Assembly: GCA_029210965.1 (NCBI GenBank) | Contig: JARGFZ010000004.1 | Coordinates: 1-64,000, forward strand | Reading direction: 5' to 3' | Length of the DNA: 64,000 nucleotides | Source: a bacterium | GTDB taxonomy: Bacteria > BMS3Abin14 | Part shown: positions 1-10,002 of the stretch, piece after piece | Position numbering within the stretch: position 1 is the first letter of the stretch | Layout of the letters: the number at the start of each line of letters is the position of its first letter | Position numbers and translations under genes: made by a program | Notes under the pieces: model-generated | What the model was told of the DNA's origin: nothing | The model's input: the letters and a program-made list of their open reading frames with translations, nothing else | The model's database searches: none

Positions 1-212
1 CTTACTGTCGGAAGGTTCCCAGCCGATGGACGAGCAACGACAAGCGCAAGGGCAAAGGCAACATAAAAAACGGGATCGCTTCACTCGGGTAACGGTTCGC
101 GATGACAAACCTGGTGCCTTGATTTTTCTCCCAAACGCCCATGCCCCCAAGCACCTATGCACACGGTATTCCCCGTGTCTCCGCGTCTCCGTGTCCCCGC
201 GTCATGATTTTC
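1..212. other. No gene seen; phrase-like repeat
   Basis: No convincing reading frame with a ribosome site is visible here. Bases 168-240 are a run of imperfect copies of a short phrase (variants of CCGTGTCTCCGCGTC), which recurs at 735-782 and, on the other strand, near 21390-21425. The phrase repeat runs into the 3' end of the next gene. Confidence 0.5.
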
Positions 213-704
213 TCACCGTATCACCGCGTCTCCGTGTCCTGACGGCCCGGACATCAACCAGGCCTTCAGAATCTCAAAGTCTCCGGGTATTTCGAAGCTG
301 CGTTCCAGAAACACCAGCTTCCCCGTGCTGGTGGTGATCACCAGGTGTTCATTGGTGACCTTGACGTCGGCTGTATCCGGTTTGAGGAACTTCTCCGTTG
401 AATGTTCGCTGGTGACCACCATAAGGTCATCCTGAAGTTCTATCTCCTGGGGCGCGAGAAGCGTCACGTTACCGGCACCGAAGACGTTGATCCAGAACAT
501 GATATGGGAGATGCTCCAGTAAAGGGCTCCCATCAATACGGCCCAGACCAGTCCTTTGTCGTAGTTGCCGTCAATGGCATGTCCCAGAAAAACAAATCCC
601 GCCAATGCGGGCATGGCCACCCGTCTAAATGGACGCTGGGAAGCTGTAATGCGGATAATGTCGTATAGATCACGACGGGAGTGCTGGAACTTCAGTCTTT
701 TCAT
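213..704 (-). CDS. YcxB-like membrane protein
   Basis: A 163-residue protein whose layout resembles the YcxB-like family: a charged N-terminus (MKRLKFQHSRRD), one or two hydrophobic segments at about residues 28-75, then a soluble beta-rich tail. The tail holds the VTNEHLVITTSTGKLVF-type strand pattern and ends near FEILKAWL. The family has no established function. No clear ribosome site precedes the ATG. The last residues (GPSGHGDAVIR) are encoded inside a phrase-like repeat, so the C-terminus may have been extended by repeat DNA. Function unknown. Confidence 0.6.
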   Translation of the reverse strand: MKRLKFQHSRRDLYDIIRITASQRPFRRVAMPALAGFVFLGHAIDGNYDKGLVWAVLMGALYWSISHIMFWINVFGAGNVTLLAPQEIELQDDLMVVTSEHSTEKFLKPDTADVKVTNEHLVITTSTGKLVFLERSFEIPGDFEILKAWLMSGPSGHGDAVIR

Positions 705-734
705 ATGCTTTGTATGGCGGGTGGGTATGAGCCT

Positions 735-782
735 GGATGTCTCCGCGTCCCCGCGTCTCCGTGTCCCCGTGTCCCCGTGTCT
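735..782. repeat. Short phrase tandem repeat
   Basis: About five imperfect units of a ten-base phrase alternating CCGCGTC and CCGTGTC fill the gap between two genes. The same phrase appears at 168-240. Confidence 0.7.
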
Positions 783-1475
783 TTAAAAACCTCTCACACC
801 GAAAATGGCGGTCCCGACCCTCACGATAGTGGCGCCCTCTTCAATGGCAACCTCAAAATCTCCTGTCATTCCCATGGACAGCTCCTTCAGGGAGCTATCC
901 GGGTGACCCTCGGCCACCAGATTGTCCCTGAGCTCTCTAAGGGCCTTGAACCAGGGGCGGGACCTCTCCGGGTCGGGATCAAAGGGAGGCATGGTCATAA
1001 GCCCCACAGGCTGGGTACCTTCCTCTTCCATAAGAGCTGCAATGATGTCCCCGGTCTCGGACGGCTCACAGCCGTACTTGACCTTCTCACCAGATACGTT
1101 CACCTGGACAAGAGCCTTACACACCTTCCCTTCTTCCAGGTAACGATGGGAGACTTCCCTGGCAAGGAGGACAGAATCGATGGAGTGGACCCAATCAAAA
1201 AGGGCGGGACAGTATTTGGCCTTATTGCTTTGCAAATGCCCCACCAGGTGCCATATCAGACCCTCCGGCAGCTGCGGGATCTTTTCCCGTGACTCCTGGA
1301 TCCTATTTTCGCCAAAGTGAACCTGCCCCGCCAGAGCTGCCTCCTCGATCCGCTCTGTGGGCATGGTCTTACTGATGGCGAGGAGCATGATGTCGTCGGC
1401 CAGCCTGCCGGTTTTTTCAGCGGCCACCCTTATCCGGCCCAGAACCTTTGTGATGTTACCTTTTACAGTAGACAT
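783..1475 (-). CDS. yggS: YggS/PROSC family PLP-binding protein
   Basis: Cytosolic pyridoxal-5'-phosphate carrier/homeostasis protein of the YggS (PROSC, PLPBP) family, 230 residues, the usual family length. The PLP lysine is expected at K36 in LLAISKTMP. Other family signatures are FGENRIQE, WHLVGHLQSNKAK, MTMPP and the C-terminal LSMGMTGDFEVAIEEGAT block that binds phosphate. The ATG at 1475 is chosen because a strong GGGGG-type ribosome site lies just upstream and the family begins close to this point. An in-frame upstream start at 1556 would add 27 residues with no family match. The protein has no enzymatic activity in known homologues and buffers free PLP and amino-acid pools. Confidence 0.93.
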   Translation of the reverse strand: MSTVKGNITKVLGRIRVAAEKTGRLADDIMLLAISKTMPTERIEEAALAGQVHFGENRIQESREKIPQLPEGLIWHLVGHLQSNKAKYCPALFDWVHSIDSVLLAREVSHRYLEEGKVCKALVQVNVSGEKVKYGCEPSETGDIIAALMEEEGTQPVGLMTMPPFDPDPERSRPWFKALRELRDNLVAEGHPDSSLKELSMGMTGDFEVAIEEGATIVRVGTAIFGVRGF

Positions 1476-1703
1476 ATTCCCCCCGATCAGTCTCCCGGCG
1501 ATGACTTGTTGACACCGCCAGATTTGTCCAGCAGGGTCCGATACTGGGTCGCCCATTAAATAAACGCCTCGATCTTGTAAAACCTTGTCTGAGTTTTACG
1601 TTGCGGGGCATTATAGTGGTTATATCAGTTGTCAGGGGCAAAATCAGCCATCACTTGAAACGGATAAGCGCTGGCATATGAAAATTAAAGGTCGGGTCTA
1701 TTA

Positions 1704-2267
1704 CTATTGGACTGGGATCTTATGAGGACCTGATTGCAGGGAACGGAACTTTCCAGCAAGGTTATCATACCTCACTTGAGCCGTCTCGGCCCAGGTCGTT
1801 CCCGGGAATTTCTTGATGACATCTCCATACACAACTAAAGCTTTGTCAAAAATTTTCATGTATCCAATATCGAGCATGACCGCTGCCTTGAACAAGGCTT
1901 CAGAAGCAATTTGATCGTTTATCGCTTCCTCTGCAGCCAGCATATAATTTTCATAAGCTTTCTGGATCAGGGGGGCTGTATAGGTGGTGAGGAACATTCC
2001 TGTAATGTTCTTTTCTTTCCTTGCTGTATCGATCTGACCTTTGGTAGCTTCACCCAGCAGGAGGTATGCCTCAGCAGCAAGACTGCTTCGTGAATAATTT
2101 TGAAGATATTTCTCCATATCGTGAACAACCCAGTCATAGTCACCCCGCACCAGATCTTCTCTGGCATGCTGAATGATAACATTTTCCTGAACTGAAGGGG
2201 GCGGGGTGGAAACGCAGGAGAACAACAGAGTACACCATATCAATGAGCCAACTGTTATTTTTTTCAT
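1704..2267 (-). CDS. TPR-like outer-membrane lipoprotein
   Basis: A 187-residue lipoprotein. Residues 1-18 form a type II signal peptide with lipobox LFSC, followed by proline-rich VSTPPPS. The rest is all-helical with repeated 34-residue-like units (EDLVRGDYDWVVHDMEKYL..., SSLAAEAYLLLGEA..., QIASEALFKAAVML..., KALVVYGDVIKKFPGT), a pattern like the TPR domains of BamD/YbgF-type periplasmic proteins. It is shorter than BamD (about 240) and I cannot assign it there. It lies directly downstream of the tRNA-Asp terminator and so is probably transcribed separately. Confidence 0.65.
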   Translation of the reverse strand: MKKITVGSLIWCTLLFSCVSTPPPSVQENVIIQHAREDLVRGDYDWVVHDMEKYLQNYSRSSLAAEAYLLLGEATKGQIDTARKEKNITGMFLTTYTAPLIQKAYENYMLAAEEAINDQIASEALFKAAVMLDIGYMKIFDKALVVYGDVIKKFPGTTWAETAQVRYDNLAGKFRSLQSGPHKIPVQ

Positions 2268-2283
2268 CAGTTCACCATTACGT

Positions 2284-2308
2284 AAAAAGGGGCTGCATCC
2301 GCAGCCCC
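2284..2308 (-). terminator. Rho-independent terminator of tRNA unit
   Basis: Perfect 8-bp stem GGGGCTGC / GCAGCCCC with an ATCC loop. On the minus strand it is followed by five T. It ends the tRNA-Val/tRNA-Asp transcript. Confidence 0.85.
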
Positions 2309-2318
2309 TCGTGATCTT

Positions 2319-2395
<77 letters not shown>

Positions 2396-2424
2396 TATTT
2401 ATCTTCAACATTTTTTTAGAGAAC

Positions 2425-2500
2425 TGGTGGGCGGTACAAGGCTCGAACTTGTGACCCCCGGCTTGTAAGGCCGATGCTCTCCCAACTGAGCTAACCGCCC
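2425..2500 (-). tRNA. tRNA-Val (TAC)
   Basis: The minus strand gives a 76-nt cloverleaf beginning GGGCGGTTAGCTCAG, with anticodon loop CTTACAA (anticodon TAC), T-arm with GTTCGAGCC, discriminator A and encoded CCA. It is the first tRNA of a two-gene unit, downstream of lon. Confidence 0.97.
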
Positions 2501-2565
2501 GACAGGGAATTACTTATATTCTTCTTGGGTACTGCTGTCAACTACTGTTTAGTTTCTGGCGCCTA

Positions 2566-2610
2566 ATGTCCAGTGTCCAGGGTTTTGCCTGGAACCTGAA
2601 ACTTGGAACC
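2566..2610. repeat. Phrase-like repeat downstream of lon
   Basis: Two short phrases are repeated here: GTCCAGT/GTCCAGG and three imperfect copies of CCTGGAACCTGGAAC. Closely related strings occur at 8790-8812, 9472-9485, 21893-21950 and 31243-31290. Confidence 0.7.
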
Positions 2611-2622
2611 TGGAACAATATG

Positions 2623-5052
2623 TCAATGCGTCTGAACAGGATCCACCTTTGCTGTAACGGCGCTGGTGGGATCGGTGTCAAAAGGCCGCAGCGCAGGGAT
2701 CGGCTGCTCTTCCCGAGCCTCACACAGAGCTATTGCAAGCACTTCATCAACGCTCTCCACCGGGTGGATGCTGAGTCCCTTGAGAATCTCCCTGGGGACC
2801 TCTTTCAGGTTCATCTCGTTCTCAATGGGAATGATCACATGGGAGACTCCGCCGCGGTTAGCTGCCAGAAGTTTCTCCTTGAGTCCGCCTATCTTAAGTA
2901 CCCGGCCTCTCAGGGTGATCTCACCCGTCATGGCTATATCGTGCCTGACCGGCCTTCCTGTCAGAGCCGAAGCCAGGGACGTGGCAAGAGTGATACCGGC
3001 GGACGGGCCGTCTTTGGGAATAGCACCCTCAGGCACGTGAACGTGAATATCCACCTTCTGGTAAAAATCCCTTGGCAAACCAAGATCTTCCGCCCTGGAC
3101 CTGACATAACTGAGAGCTGCCCGAGCCGATTCCTGCATGACATCACCCAGTTTACCGGTGAGGATCAGGTTCCCCTTACCCTCCAGTATGGTCACTTCAG
3201 TCTGCAGGATCTCTCCTCCAACCTCGGTCCAGGCAAGGCCGGTTGTCAGACCAACCCGGTCCTTATCTTCGATGAGACCGTGCTTGAACTTAGGCACACC
3301 CAGGAATTCTCCCACCATCTTGGGTGAAATGGTTATTCGCTTGCCATTTTCTTTTTCCTTGACCACTTCACGAGCCACCTTACGGCACACGGATGCCAGC
3401 TCTCTCTCCAGGTTTCGGACACCACTCTCCCGCGTGTACCCGCGGATGAGCTCCAAAATCCCTTTATCGGTGAAATTGACGTTGTCCTCGGTAAGACCGT
3501 TGACCTCCATCTGTTTACTCACCAGGAAACTTTTGGCAATGTTGAGTTTGTCGAGCTCGGTGTAGCCAGCGATCCGGATGATCTCCATGCGGTCCCTCAG
3601 GGGCGCCGGGATGGGATCCAGTGAGTTGGCAGTTGTGATGAACATCACCTTGGAGAGATCGTAATCCACCTCGAGATAATGGTCGGAGAAGGCCCCGTTC
3701 TGCTCCGGGTCGAGGACCTCGAGCAGTGCCGAAGAGGGATCCCCTCTGAAGTCCATGCTCATCTTGTCGACCTCGTCCAGGAGGAAAACAGGGTTCAGGC
3801 TCTCAGCCCGTTTCATGGACTGAAGGATCCTGCCCGGAAGGGCTCCAATATAGGTCCGCCTGTGCCCGCGGATCTCGGCCTCGTCGCGGACTCCGCCTAA
3901 GGACAGCCGCACGAAGTTCCGGCCAATGGACCTGGCAATTGATTTTGCGAGGGAGGTCTTCCCAACACCGGGAGGGCCCACGAAGCACAGTATGGGACCC
4001 TTCAGCTGGCCCACCAACTGATGAACCGCGAGGTACTCGAGGATCCTTTCCTTCACTTTCTGAAGTCCGTAATGATCCTCATCCAGGATCTTTTCCGCCT
4101 CGAGGATGTCCAGTTTGTCTTCGGTGTATGTGTCCCACGGTACTGATATCAGCCAATCTATGTAATTTCGGACAACTGTGGCCTCTGCAGCCATGGGAGC
4201 CATCATCTTGAGCCGGCGGAGCTCTTTCATTGCCTTCTCGAGAACATCCTCAGGCATCCCGACCTTTTCGATCTTCTCTTCCAGTTCCTGCAGCTCGGCC
4301 TTGGACTCGTCCTTCTCCCCGAGCTCTTTCTGGATGGCTCGCATCTGTTCGTTAAGGTAATACTCCTTCTGCGTCCTCTCCATCTGGCGTTTAACCCTGC
4401 TGCGTATCTTTCGCTCGATCTGGAGGATCTCTATCTCCGATTCCAGTATCTGGAGGACCGTCTCAAGTCTCGGGGCAACTTCGATGGTTTCGAGGATATC
4501 CTGCTTGTCCTCCAGCTTTATGATAAGGTGTGCCGCCACTGTGTCGGCGAACTTTCCAGGCTCGTTGATAGTGGAAACCGTGGCCAGGACCTCCTGTGGA
4601 ACCTTCTTGTTGAGTTTGGCATACCTTTCCAGCCGATCTATAATGCTGCGCATCATGGCTTCCAGCTCGGCAGAAAGGGGAATGGAGGTATCGATCTCTT
4701 CGTAGGTGGCGGAAAGGTAGTCATCCATGATGCTGTACCGGGCAAGCCGCACCCTTTTCTGCCCCTCAACGAGAACCTTAACGGTTCCATCGGGCAGCCG
4801 CAGCATCTGCAGGATCGAGGAATGGGTACCAACAAGATTGATCTCATCCGGCTCAGGATCATCGATCTGGGCATCTTTCTGGGCTACCAGAAGGATGTTC
4901 TTGTCCGCCGCCATGGCCTCTTCCAGAGCCCGGATGGATTTATCCCGGCCCACAAATAGGGGAACTATCATATGTGGGAACACAACGATATCCCTCAGCG
5001 GCAGAACCGGCAGGGATTCCGTGGTTAAAACATTATCATTGCCTTCTGACAT
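2623..5052 (-). CDS. lon: ATP-dependent protease Lon
   Basis: Cytosolic AAA+ serine protease of 809 residues, the normal length for bacterial LonA. Order: N-terminal substrate-binding domain beginning [15 protein letters not shown] (about residues 14-205), a coiled region, the AAA+ module with Walker [10 protein letters not shown] (lysine near 364) and Walker [11 protein letters not shown], then the protease domain with the catalytic serine in [10 protein letters not shown] (near 680) and lysine in KIGGLKEKL (near 724). It is last in the order tig-clpP-clpX-lon on the minus strand, 94 bp after clpX, a widely conserved proteostasis cluster. A GGAG lies about 11 bases before the ATG. No heat-shock promoter was identified with confidence. 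Confidence 0.98.
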   Translation of the reverse strand: MSEGNDNVLTTESLPVLPLRDIVVFPHMIVPLFVGRDKSIRALEEAMAADKNILLVAQKDAQIDDPEPDEINLVGTHSSILQMLRLPDGTVKVLVEGQKRVRLARYSIMDDYLSATYEEIDTSIPLSAELEAMMRSIIDRLERYAKLNKKVPQEVLATVSTINEPGKFADTVAAHLIIKLEDKQDILETIEVAPRLETVLQILESEIEILQIERKIRSRVKRQMERTQKEYYLNEQMRAIQKELGEKDESKAELQELEEKIEKVGMPEDVLEKAMKELRRLKMMAPMAAEATVVRNYIDWLISVPWDTYTEDKLDILEAEKILDEDHYGLQKVKERILEYLAVHQLVGQLKGPILCFVGPPGVGKTSLAKSIARSIGRNFVRLSLGGVRDEAEIRGHRRTYIGALPGRILQSMKRAESLNPVFLLDEVDKMSMDFRGDPSSALLEVLDPEQNGAFSDHYLEVDYDLSKVMFITTANSLDPIPAPLRDRMEIIRIAGYTELDKLNIAKSFLVSKQMEVNGLTEDNVNFTDKGILELIRGYTRESGVRNLERELASVCRKVAREVVKEKENGKRITISPKMVGEFLGVPKFKHGLIEDKDRVGLTTGLAWTEVGGEILQTEVTILEGKGNLILTGKLGDVMQESARAALSYVRSRAEDLGLPRDFYQKVDIHVHVPEGAIPKDGPSAGITLATSLASALTGRPVRHDIAMTGEITLRGRVLKIGGLKEKLLAANRGGVSHVIIPIENEMNLKEVPREILKGLSIHPVESVDEVLAIALCEAREEQPIPALRPFDTDPTSAVTAKVDPVQTH

Positions 5053-5146
5053 GATTTATCACACTCCGATCGCCTGCCCGGTCACTCAAGTCCGGGCGGC
5101 AGGAAACTATTTTTGACGTATACGGGCATCCAAAGGACCCTGGTAC

Positions 5147-6427
5147 TCAGGAGACTTTTTTCTCCTTCTCCTTCACCCCTTCTCCCTCACTATCACCCGA
5201 CTCGTAAAGCAGGATAGGATCTGTTCTATTGTTAACGACTTCTTCGTTAATGATGCACTCCCTGACGTTAGGCTGGGAGGGCAGATCATACATAATATCG
5301 AGCATGACCTCTTCGAGGATGGCCCGTAGTCCGCGTGCGCCGGACTTTCTTTTGATCGCTTCAATGGATACGGAGTCCAGGGCGCTATCGGTGAACTTCA
5401 GGTTCGTGTCCTCGAACTCGAAGAATTTCTGGTACTGCTTGACCAGTGCATTCTTCGGTTGCGTAAGGATCTGGACAAGCGCGTCCTTGTCAAGGTCGTG
5501 GAGAGTCGCCACCACCGGTACCCGCCCGACAAACTCCGGGATCATACCGTATTTGATCAGGTCTTCCGGCTGCATCTTCCCCAGGATCTCCCCGATGTTC
5601 TTTTCCGTTTCCGCTTTGATCTCGGCGCCGAAGCCAAGGTTCTTCGCCCCGACCCTCTGCCCGATGACATCGTCCAGCCCCACGAACGCTCCACCGCAGA
5701 TAAAAAGGATATCATTGGTGTTAACGGCAATGAACTCCTGCTGAGGATGCTTGCGCCCGCCCTGGGGCGGAACGTTGGCGATGGTTCCCTCGATGACCTT
5801 CAGTAGAGCCTGCTGGACACCCTCACCGGAAACGTCCCTGGTGATGGATGGATTGTCACTCTTGCGGGCAATCTTGTCGATCTCATCGATATATACGATC
5901 CCCTTCTCGGCCCGGGCAACATCGTAATCGGCGTTCTGGAGCAGCCGCAAGATGATGTTCTCCACATCCTCGCCGACGTATCCGGCCTCTGTGAGGGTAG
6001 TGGCGTCCACTATGGCAAAGGGGACGTTGATAATGCGCGCCAGTGTCTGTGCCAGGAGAGTCTTTCCTGATCCTGTGGGTCCAATGAGGAAAACGTTACT
6101 CTTTTGGAGTTCCACATCTTCCTGGGTCGACTCGATCCTCTTGTAGTGATTGTACACAGCCACGGCAAGGACCTTTTTGGCCCGTTCCTGCCCGATGACA
6201 TATTCGTCTAAAGCGGCCTTTAACTGGTCCGGTTTGAGGAGGCCGCTGGAAATACGCTCGCTCTCCTCCCGGTCCCACTCCTCCGCAATTATGTCAGTAC
6301 ACAGATCAACACACTCATTACAAATATAGACAGTAGGACCCGCAATGAGTTTGCGGACCTCGTCCTGCGTCTTGCCGCAGAAGGAGCACCTCAGTATTCC
6401 AGCATCTTTATTTCTAGTATCGCTCAT
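5147..6427 (-). CDS. clpX: ClpX ATPase subunit of ClpXP protease
   Basis: AAA+ unfoldase of 426 residues that feeds substrates to ClpP. The N-terminal zinc-binding domain has CSFCGKTQ and ICNECVDLC (two CxxC pairs). The AAA+ core has Walker A GPTGSGKT, Walker [12 protein letters not shown] and sensor-2 GARGLRAI. The pore-loop region and the ClpP-docking loop region are present. The ATG at 6427 (MSDTRNKD) is preferred over an in-frame start at 6514, because GGGGAG lies just upstream and the 29 extra residues would overlap clpP. It is 16 bp downstream of clpP, so the two are probably co-transcribed. Confidence 0.97.
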   Translation of the reverse strand: MSDTRNKDAGILRCSFCGKTQDEVRKLIAGPTVYICNECVDLCTDIIAEEWDREESERISSGLLKPDQLKAALDEYVIGQERAKKVLAVAVYNHYKRIESTQEDVELQKSNVFLIGPTGSGKTLLAQTLARIINVPFAIVDATTLTEAGYVGEDVENIILRLLQNADYDVARAEKGIVYIDEIDKIARKSDNPSITRDVSGEGVQQALLKVIEGTIANVPPQGGRKHPQQEFIAVNTNDILFICGGAFVGLDDVIGQRVGAKNLGFGAEIKAETEKNIGEILGKMQPEDLIKYGMIPEFVGRVPVVATLHDLDKDALVQILTQPKNALVKQYQKFFEFEDTNLKFTDSALDSVSIEAIKRKSGARGLRAILEEVMLDIMYDLPSQPNVRECIINEEVVNNRTDPILLYESGDSEGEGVKEKEKKVS

Positions 6428-6443
6428 CTGGTCTCCCCGTTGG

Positions 6444-7043
6444 TTATTCCTTATTTTCGGTGAGCCTGGTGGAAATAATGGTGTCCACAATACCGTATTC
6501 AACGGCTTGCTCACCGGACATGAAGAAATCCCGGTCGGTATCGTTCTCGATCCTGTCCATGGGCTGACCCGTGTTATCGGACAGGATCCTGTTAAGTTCC
6601 TCTTTGAGCCTCAGAATTTCCTTTGCGTGGATATCAATATCCGAGGCCTGCCCTGAGAATCCGCCCATAGGCTGATGGATCATGATCCTCGAGTGGGGGA
6701 GGGCTAACCGCTTGCCCTTTGTTCCCGCCGAGAGGATCACCGCCGCCATACTGGCAGCCTGCCCGATGCAGATTGTCTCGATTTCGGGTTTAATGTAACG
6801 CAGGGTATCGTATATCGCAAGGCCAGCCGATACAGAACCACCCGGACTGTTTATATACAGGTGGATATCTTTCTCTGGCCCTTCAGACTCGAGATAGACA
6901 AGTTGGGCTATGAGCAGGTTGGAAACCTGGTCATCGATAGCGGTCCCCATGAAGAGGATCCTGTCCTTGAGGAGCCGGGAATATATATCATAAGCTCGTT
7001 CGCCCCGTCCTGATTGTTCGATCACCATAGGTATAAGATTCAT
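6444..7043 (-). CDS. clpP: ClpP proteolytic subunit
   Basis: Self-compartmentalising serine protease of 199 residues. The catalytic triad is visible: Ser98 in GQAASMAA, His123 in [10 protein letters not shown], and an aspartate in [10 protein letters not shown]. The N-terminus [25 protein letters not shown] is the standard ClpP start. A strong AGGAGG ribosome site precedes the ATG. It sits between tig and clpX on the minus strand. Confidence 0.98.
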   Translation of the reverse strand: MNLIPMVIEQSGRGERAYDIYSRLLKDRILFMGTAIDDQVSNLLIAQLVYLESEGPEKDIHLYINSPGGSVSAGLAIYDTLRYIKPEIETICIGQAASMAAVILSAGTKGKRLALPHSRIMIHQPMGGFSGQASDIDIHAKEILRLKEELNRILSDNTGQPMDRIENDTDRDFFMSGEQAVEYGIVDTIISTRLTENKE

Positions 7044-7190
7044 AAAAAAAGCCTCCTGAACTATATGTATCGGTGTAACGGCGTATAGGGGTATCGGTGA
7101 AAAAACTATTTAATATATTGTTACGGCGATTGTGTCAGGTCTCACTCCAACACACCGGTTCTCCGACACTCCGATACATGTGATTTTCCG

Positions 7191-8537
7191 CTATTTATTC
7201 TTCGCCTTCGTTTTCTTCTCTTTCTTCGCCTTGGCCGGCTTCTCCGTCTCCGCTCCCACTTCTTTTACAGTCGCGTTGTCCAGAACCATAGCAAAAACCT
7301 TTTCCCTGACGACATTGAAACCAACTTCGCTCAGAGTCCCTTCTTTACTGTATTCCGCTACGAGCTCATCGGCGTTTTTGCCCATTCGGGAAGCCATCCC
7401 CTTCACCACGCTATAGATCTCTTCCTCACTTGCGACTATCTCCTCTTTTTCCCCGATGGCCGTGATGATGTACAGAAGCCTGATGGTCTCAGTGGCCGTC
7501 TTCCTCAAGTGTTCCTCATTTTCGAGAATCGACTCCTTGACCTTATTGTTGTCAAGCCCGGACTGGATCATGTTGTCGCCGTACTCCTGAACAATGCGCC
7601 TCAGCTCACTGTCCACGAGAGATGGAGGCACCTCGAAAACGTTGTCATCTACAAGACGCTGGGTCAGGTTCCGCCGTAGAGCCTTTTCAGAGTCCGAGGC
7701 CTTCATCCGGCCCATGTTCTCCCTGATGGCTGCCATGAGCTCCTCGACATTTTTAAATTCCCCCTGTTCTTTGGCAAAATCGTCGTCCAGATCAGGAAGG
7801 TGGAGTTCACGGATATCCTTCAAGTGAAGATCAAAGTGAACCAGCTGTCCAGCCAGCTCCGGCTTGAAAAAATCCTTTGGAAAGGTCAGATCGAACTCTT
7901 TTTTCTGGCCGGCCTCCATACCGAGGACCTGCTCCTCAAAGCCGGGAACAGTCTCAGAACTCCCGATGTGGACCAGGTAATCGGTGCCGTTCAGGTCCTG
8001 GACAGGCTCACCGTCCATACTACCGGTAAAATCGATATTAGCGACGTCACCGTCCTTTAAAGCGCGCTTCTCTTCAACGCTTACGGTCTCGGCCTGATTC
8101 TGTCGCATGTTCTGGAGGAACTTTTCAACCTCTTCATCAGTCACTTCGGAACCTGGCTTGACGAGTTCCAGAGCTTTATAGTCAGCAAGTTCAAAGGTGG
8201 GCTCCAGTTCCACCATGGCTTCCATTTTAACGAACTTACCCTCCTCGGTGTTAACACCCGTCAGATAAGGGCTGCCAAAAGGTTTCAGGTCGTGTTCGGC
8301 CAGAGCTTCCCTGACCGCCTCCCCCGCAAGAGCGTTGACCGCATCTTTGCCTGAGTCCTCAGAATAGATCCGGCGTACCATCTCCATGGGGGCTTTGCCC
8401 TTCCTGAACCCCTTTATCGCGGCACCTTTACGGATCTGAACCAGCTGACGGTCCAGCTCCTCCTGGTATTTATCCCAGGGAACCTCGATGTTAAGTTTGC
8501 GTTCTACTTCGCCTGTTACTTCAACGGTGGTTTTCAT
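7191..8537 (-). CDS. tig: Trigger factor chaperone
   Basis: Ribosome-bound folding chaperone and peptidyl-prolyl isomerase, 448 residues. The ribosome-binding domain carries the GFRKGKAP signature (residues about 43-50). The FKBP-like PPIase domain spans about 150-240 (GDVANIDFTGSMDGEPV...). The C-terminal substrate-cradle helices follow, ending in a lysine-rich tail (KPAKAKKEKKTKAKNK). It is the first gene of the tig-clpP-clpX-lon cluster, with a GAGGAAA ribosome site. The gap to clpP is 147 bp and contains no other gene. Confidence 0.97.
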   Translation of the reverse strand: MKTTVEVTGEVERKLNIEVPWDKYQEELDRQLVQIRKGAAIKGFRKGKAPMEMVRRIYSEDSGKDAVNALAGEAVREALAEHDLKPFGSPYLTGVNTEEGKFVKMEAMVELEPTFELADYKALELVKPGSEVTDEEVEKFLQNMRQNQAETVSVEEKRALKDGDVANIDFTGSMDGEPVQDLNGTDYLVHIGSSETVPGFEEQVLGMEAGQKKEFDLTFPKDFFKPELAGQLVHFDLHLKDIRELHLPDLDDDFAKEQGEFKNVEELMAAIRENMGRMKASDSEKALRRNLTQRLVDDNVFEVPPSLVDSELRRIVQEYGDNMIQSGLDNNKVKESILENEEHLRKTATETIRLLYIITAIGEKEEIVASEEEIYSVVKGMASRMGKNADELVAEYSKEGTLSEVGFNVVREKVFAMVLDNATVKEVGAETEKPAKAKKEKKTKAKNK

Positions 8538-8815
8538 GTATTTTCCTCGCTTCTATAATATGTTTAGTGCTTGCAACTCGGAAAATCGGTTTCGAGTTTC
8601 GAGTTTTAATAAAACCCCTGAAAAAGAGTGCCGATGCTACCTGAATTCTAAAGATTGGGCAAGTCAGGGGAAAAAACATCCTTTTTGTTGCAGATATCAG
8701 TACTTTTTGAAGGTGAATAACAGTTTTTTGTCATTTTTTCTTAACATTTCACAAAAAATCATAGATCAGGTATTCCAATTCTTTCACCCGGGACCTGGAA
8801 CCTGGAACTCCCAAC
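8538..8815. other. Intergenic, upstream of tig; no gene
   Basis: About 280 bases without a coding frame. It should contain the tig promoter, but I could not pick -35/-10 boxes confidently. A CCTGGAACCTGGAAC phrase repeat lies at 8790-8812. Confidence 0.4.
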
Positions 8816-8837
8816 AAAAAGCCCTTCGCCCGGCTTT
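8816..8837 (-). terminator. Terminator downstream of tRNA-Leu
   Basis: On the minus strand, stem AAGCC / GGGCTT with a short loop runs into five T. It lies 75 bases downstream of tRNA-Leu. A second hairpin (CCAGTGG / CCACTGG arms at 8863 and 8886) lies between them. Confidence 0.6.
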
Positions 8838-8911
8838 ATAAAGGTTTTCGTCCCCCTTTGAGCCAGTGGCCTGCCATGAGCAAGCCCACTGGTATTTCAT
8901 GGCGCGTCGAA

Positions 8912-8996
8912 TGGTGCGAGAAGGGGGACTCGAACCCCCACACCGCAAGGTACAGGATCCTAAATCCTGCGCGTCTGCCAGTTCCGCCATTCTCGC
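8912..8996 (-). tRNA. tRNA-Leu (TAG)
   Basis: 85-nt class II tRNA on the minus strand beginning GCGAGAATGGCGGAACTGG, with anticodon TAG in GATTTAGGATC, a long variable arm, T-arm GGTTCGAGTCCCC, discriminator A and encoded CCA. The 5' end is placed so that GCGAGAA pairs with TTCTCGC. Confidence 0.96.
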
Positions 8997-8998
8997 AC

Positions 8999-9717
8999 GG
9001 CAAAGATTATACAACGGCGGAAAAATAAGGAAACCGCAAAGGACACAGAAGAAGTAAAATAACGCAGGGGATGATCAAATCAAGGGGACAGGCCGTAATT
9101 GGTTTGAACAATTGAGAACTGAGGATCCCTGATTCAGGATTCTAATGGATTCCGGGTCCTCGCGTTTATTTCACCCTCCCCTCAATCCCCTCCCCTCAAG
9201 GGAGGGGAAGAGTTTGGAATGGATTGAATCATGGCTCGGCCCGGAATGACTTTGGTGAGCGTTTTATCAGGCTTATATTTTCTCCGCTTGCCTCCCTGTC
9301 TCAACGTCTCCGTGGTGAAAAAAACCTTGCCTATATAGAAACTATTCTTTCCCAGGATTTACTTAGACACTTCGATACCTGGATACTTAGGAACAGATTT
9401 ACCCGGAATGACTGTCACGGAGGTTATTCTTCGACATTTAAATTACCGAGACACGCTCGGCGCTGCCGCGCCTCAGGTTCCAGGTTCACTCCCATGCCCC
9501 CACGCCCCCATGCTCCCAGGCCCCCCGCCCTGCCTTTCCTTTGGACATTGGACATTGGACTTTGGACTGCCCTTCACCCATCCTCCCCATCGCCCTTTTC
9601 CCCTTGCCTCCGAGTCACCCTGTCAGAGCATTCCTGGCCCAAATCCTTCCTATCGAGTTATAATTGTAAATATGCATATTTCAATGTCGGAACCGTGACG
9701 CTGCAAAGGGGGGAATC
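8999..9717. other. 719-bp intergenic stretch with phrase repeats
   Basis: No supported gene. The stretch contains several low-complexity phrases: a CCCCTC/GAGGGG hairpin (CCCTCCCCTCAAGGGAGGGG) near 9185-9208, CCCATGCCCCCACGCCCCC near 9491-9515, and TTGGACATTGGACATTGGAC at 9541-9570. Open frames crossing it show no family resemblance and no ribosome sites. Confidence 0.5.
9541..9570. repeat. TTGGACA/T heptamer repeat
   Basis: Four consecutive copies of the heptamer TTGGACA or TTGGACT, one of the phrase-like repeats seen throughout the intergenic DNA of this window. Confidence 0.8.
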
Positions 9718-10002
9718 ATGGGTACGGACGCCAGGGAGACTGGAAATCAGGGCGATATGGACCTGGAATTCGGAGCACAGATCGAGGAGATCCTTCAGAA
9801 GCAGCTAATGGATCTTGAAAGCAAGATCCGGCTCCAGCTGGAGGAAAAGGCAATAGCCATGGTCGAGGAGGAGTGTAAAAAACGGCTGGAAACCCTGCGG
9901 GAAAGTATCAGAGAGGAGATTCAGAACGAGGTTGAAAACTGGATCGATGGGGAGTTGGCGCGGCGCATGGAGGAGTTAAAGAAACGAAACGAGAAGATTT
10001 GA
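9718..10002 (+). CDS. Small coiled-coil protein
   Basis: A 94-residue, highly charged protein (rich in E, K and R) predicted by eye to be almost entirely coiled coil from about residue 18 onward (IEEILQKQLMDLESKIRLQL..., ECKKRLETLRESIREEIQ...). It has a very strong ribosome site (AAGGGGGG) before the ATG, so it is probably expressed. No family recognised. It stands alone on the plus strand and is followed by an A/T-stem hairpin at 10088-10111. Confidence 0.7.
   Translation: MGTDARETGNQGDMDLEFGAQIEEILQKQLMDLESKIRLQLEEKAIAMVEEECKKRLETLRESIREEIQNEVENWIDGELARRMEELKKRNEKI

Noticed and set aside
26-337. Plus-strand frame of 103 residues at the left edge
   Set aside because: It runs antisense into the YcxB-like gene and through a phrase repeat; no ribosome site or family pattern.
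2566-3327. Long plus-strand frame (253 residues) opposite lon
   Set aside because: Antisense shadow of a clear lon gene, begins inside a repeat, no family pattern.
9224-9808. Plus-strand frame of 194 residues upstream of the coiled-coil gene
   Set aside because: Covers several low-complexity phrases, proline- and leucine-rich composition typical of non-coding GC-rich DNA, no ribosome site.
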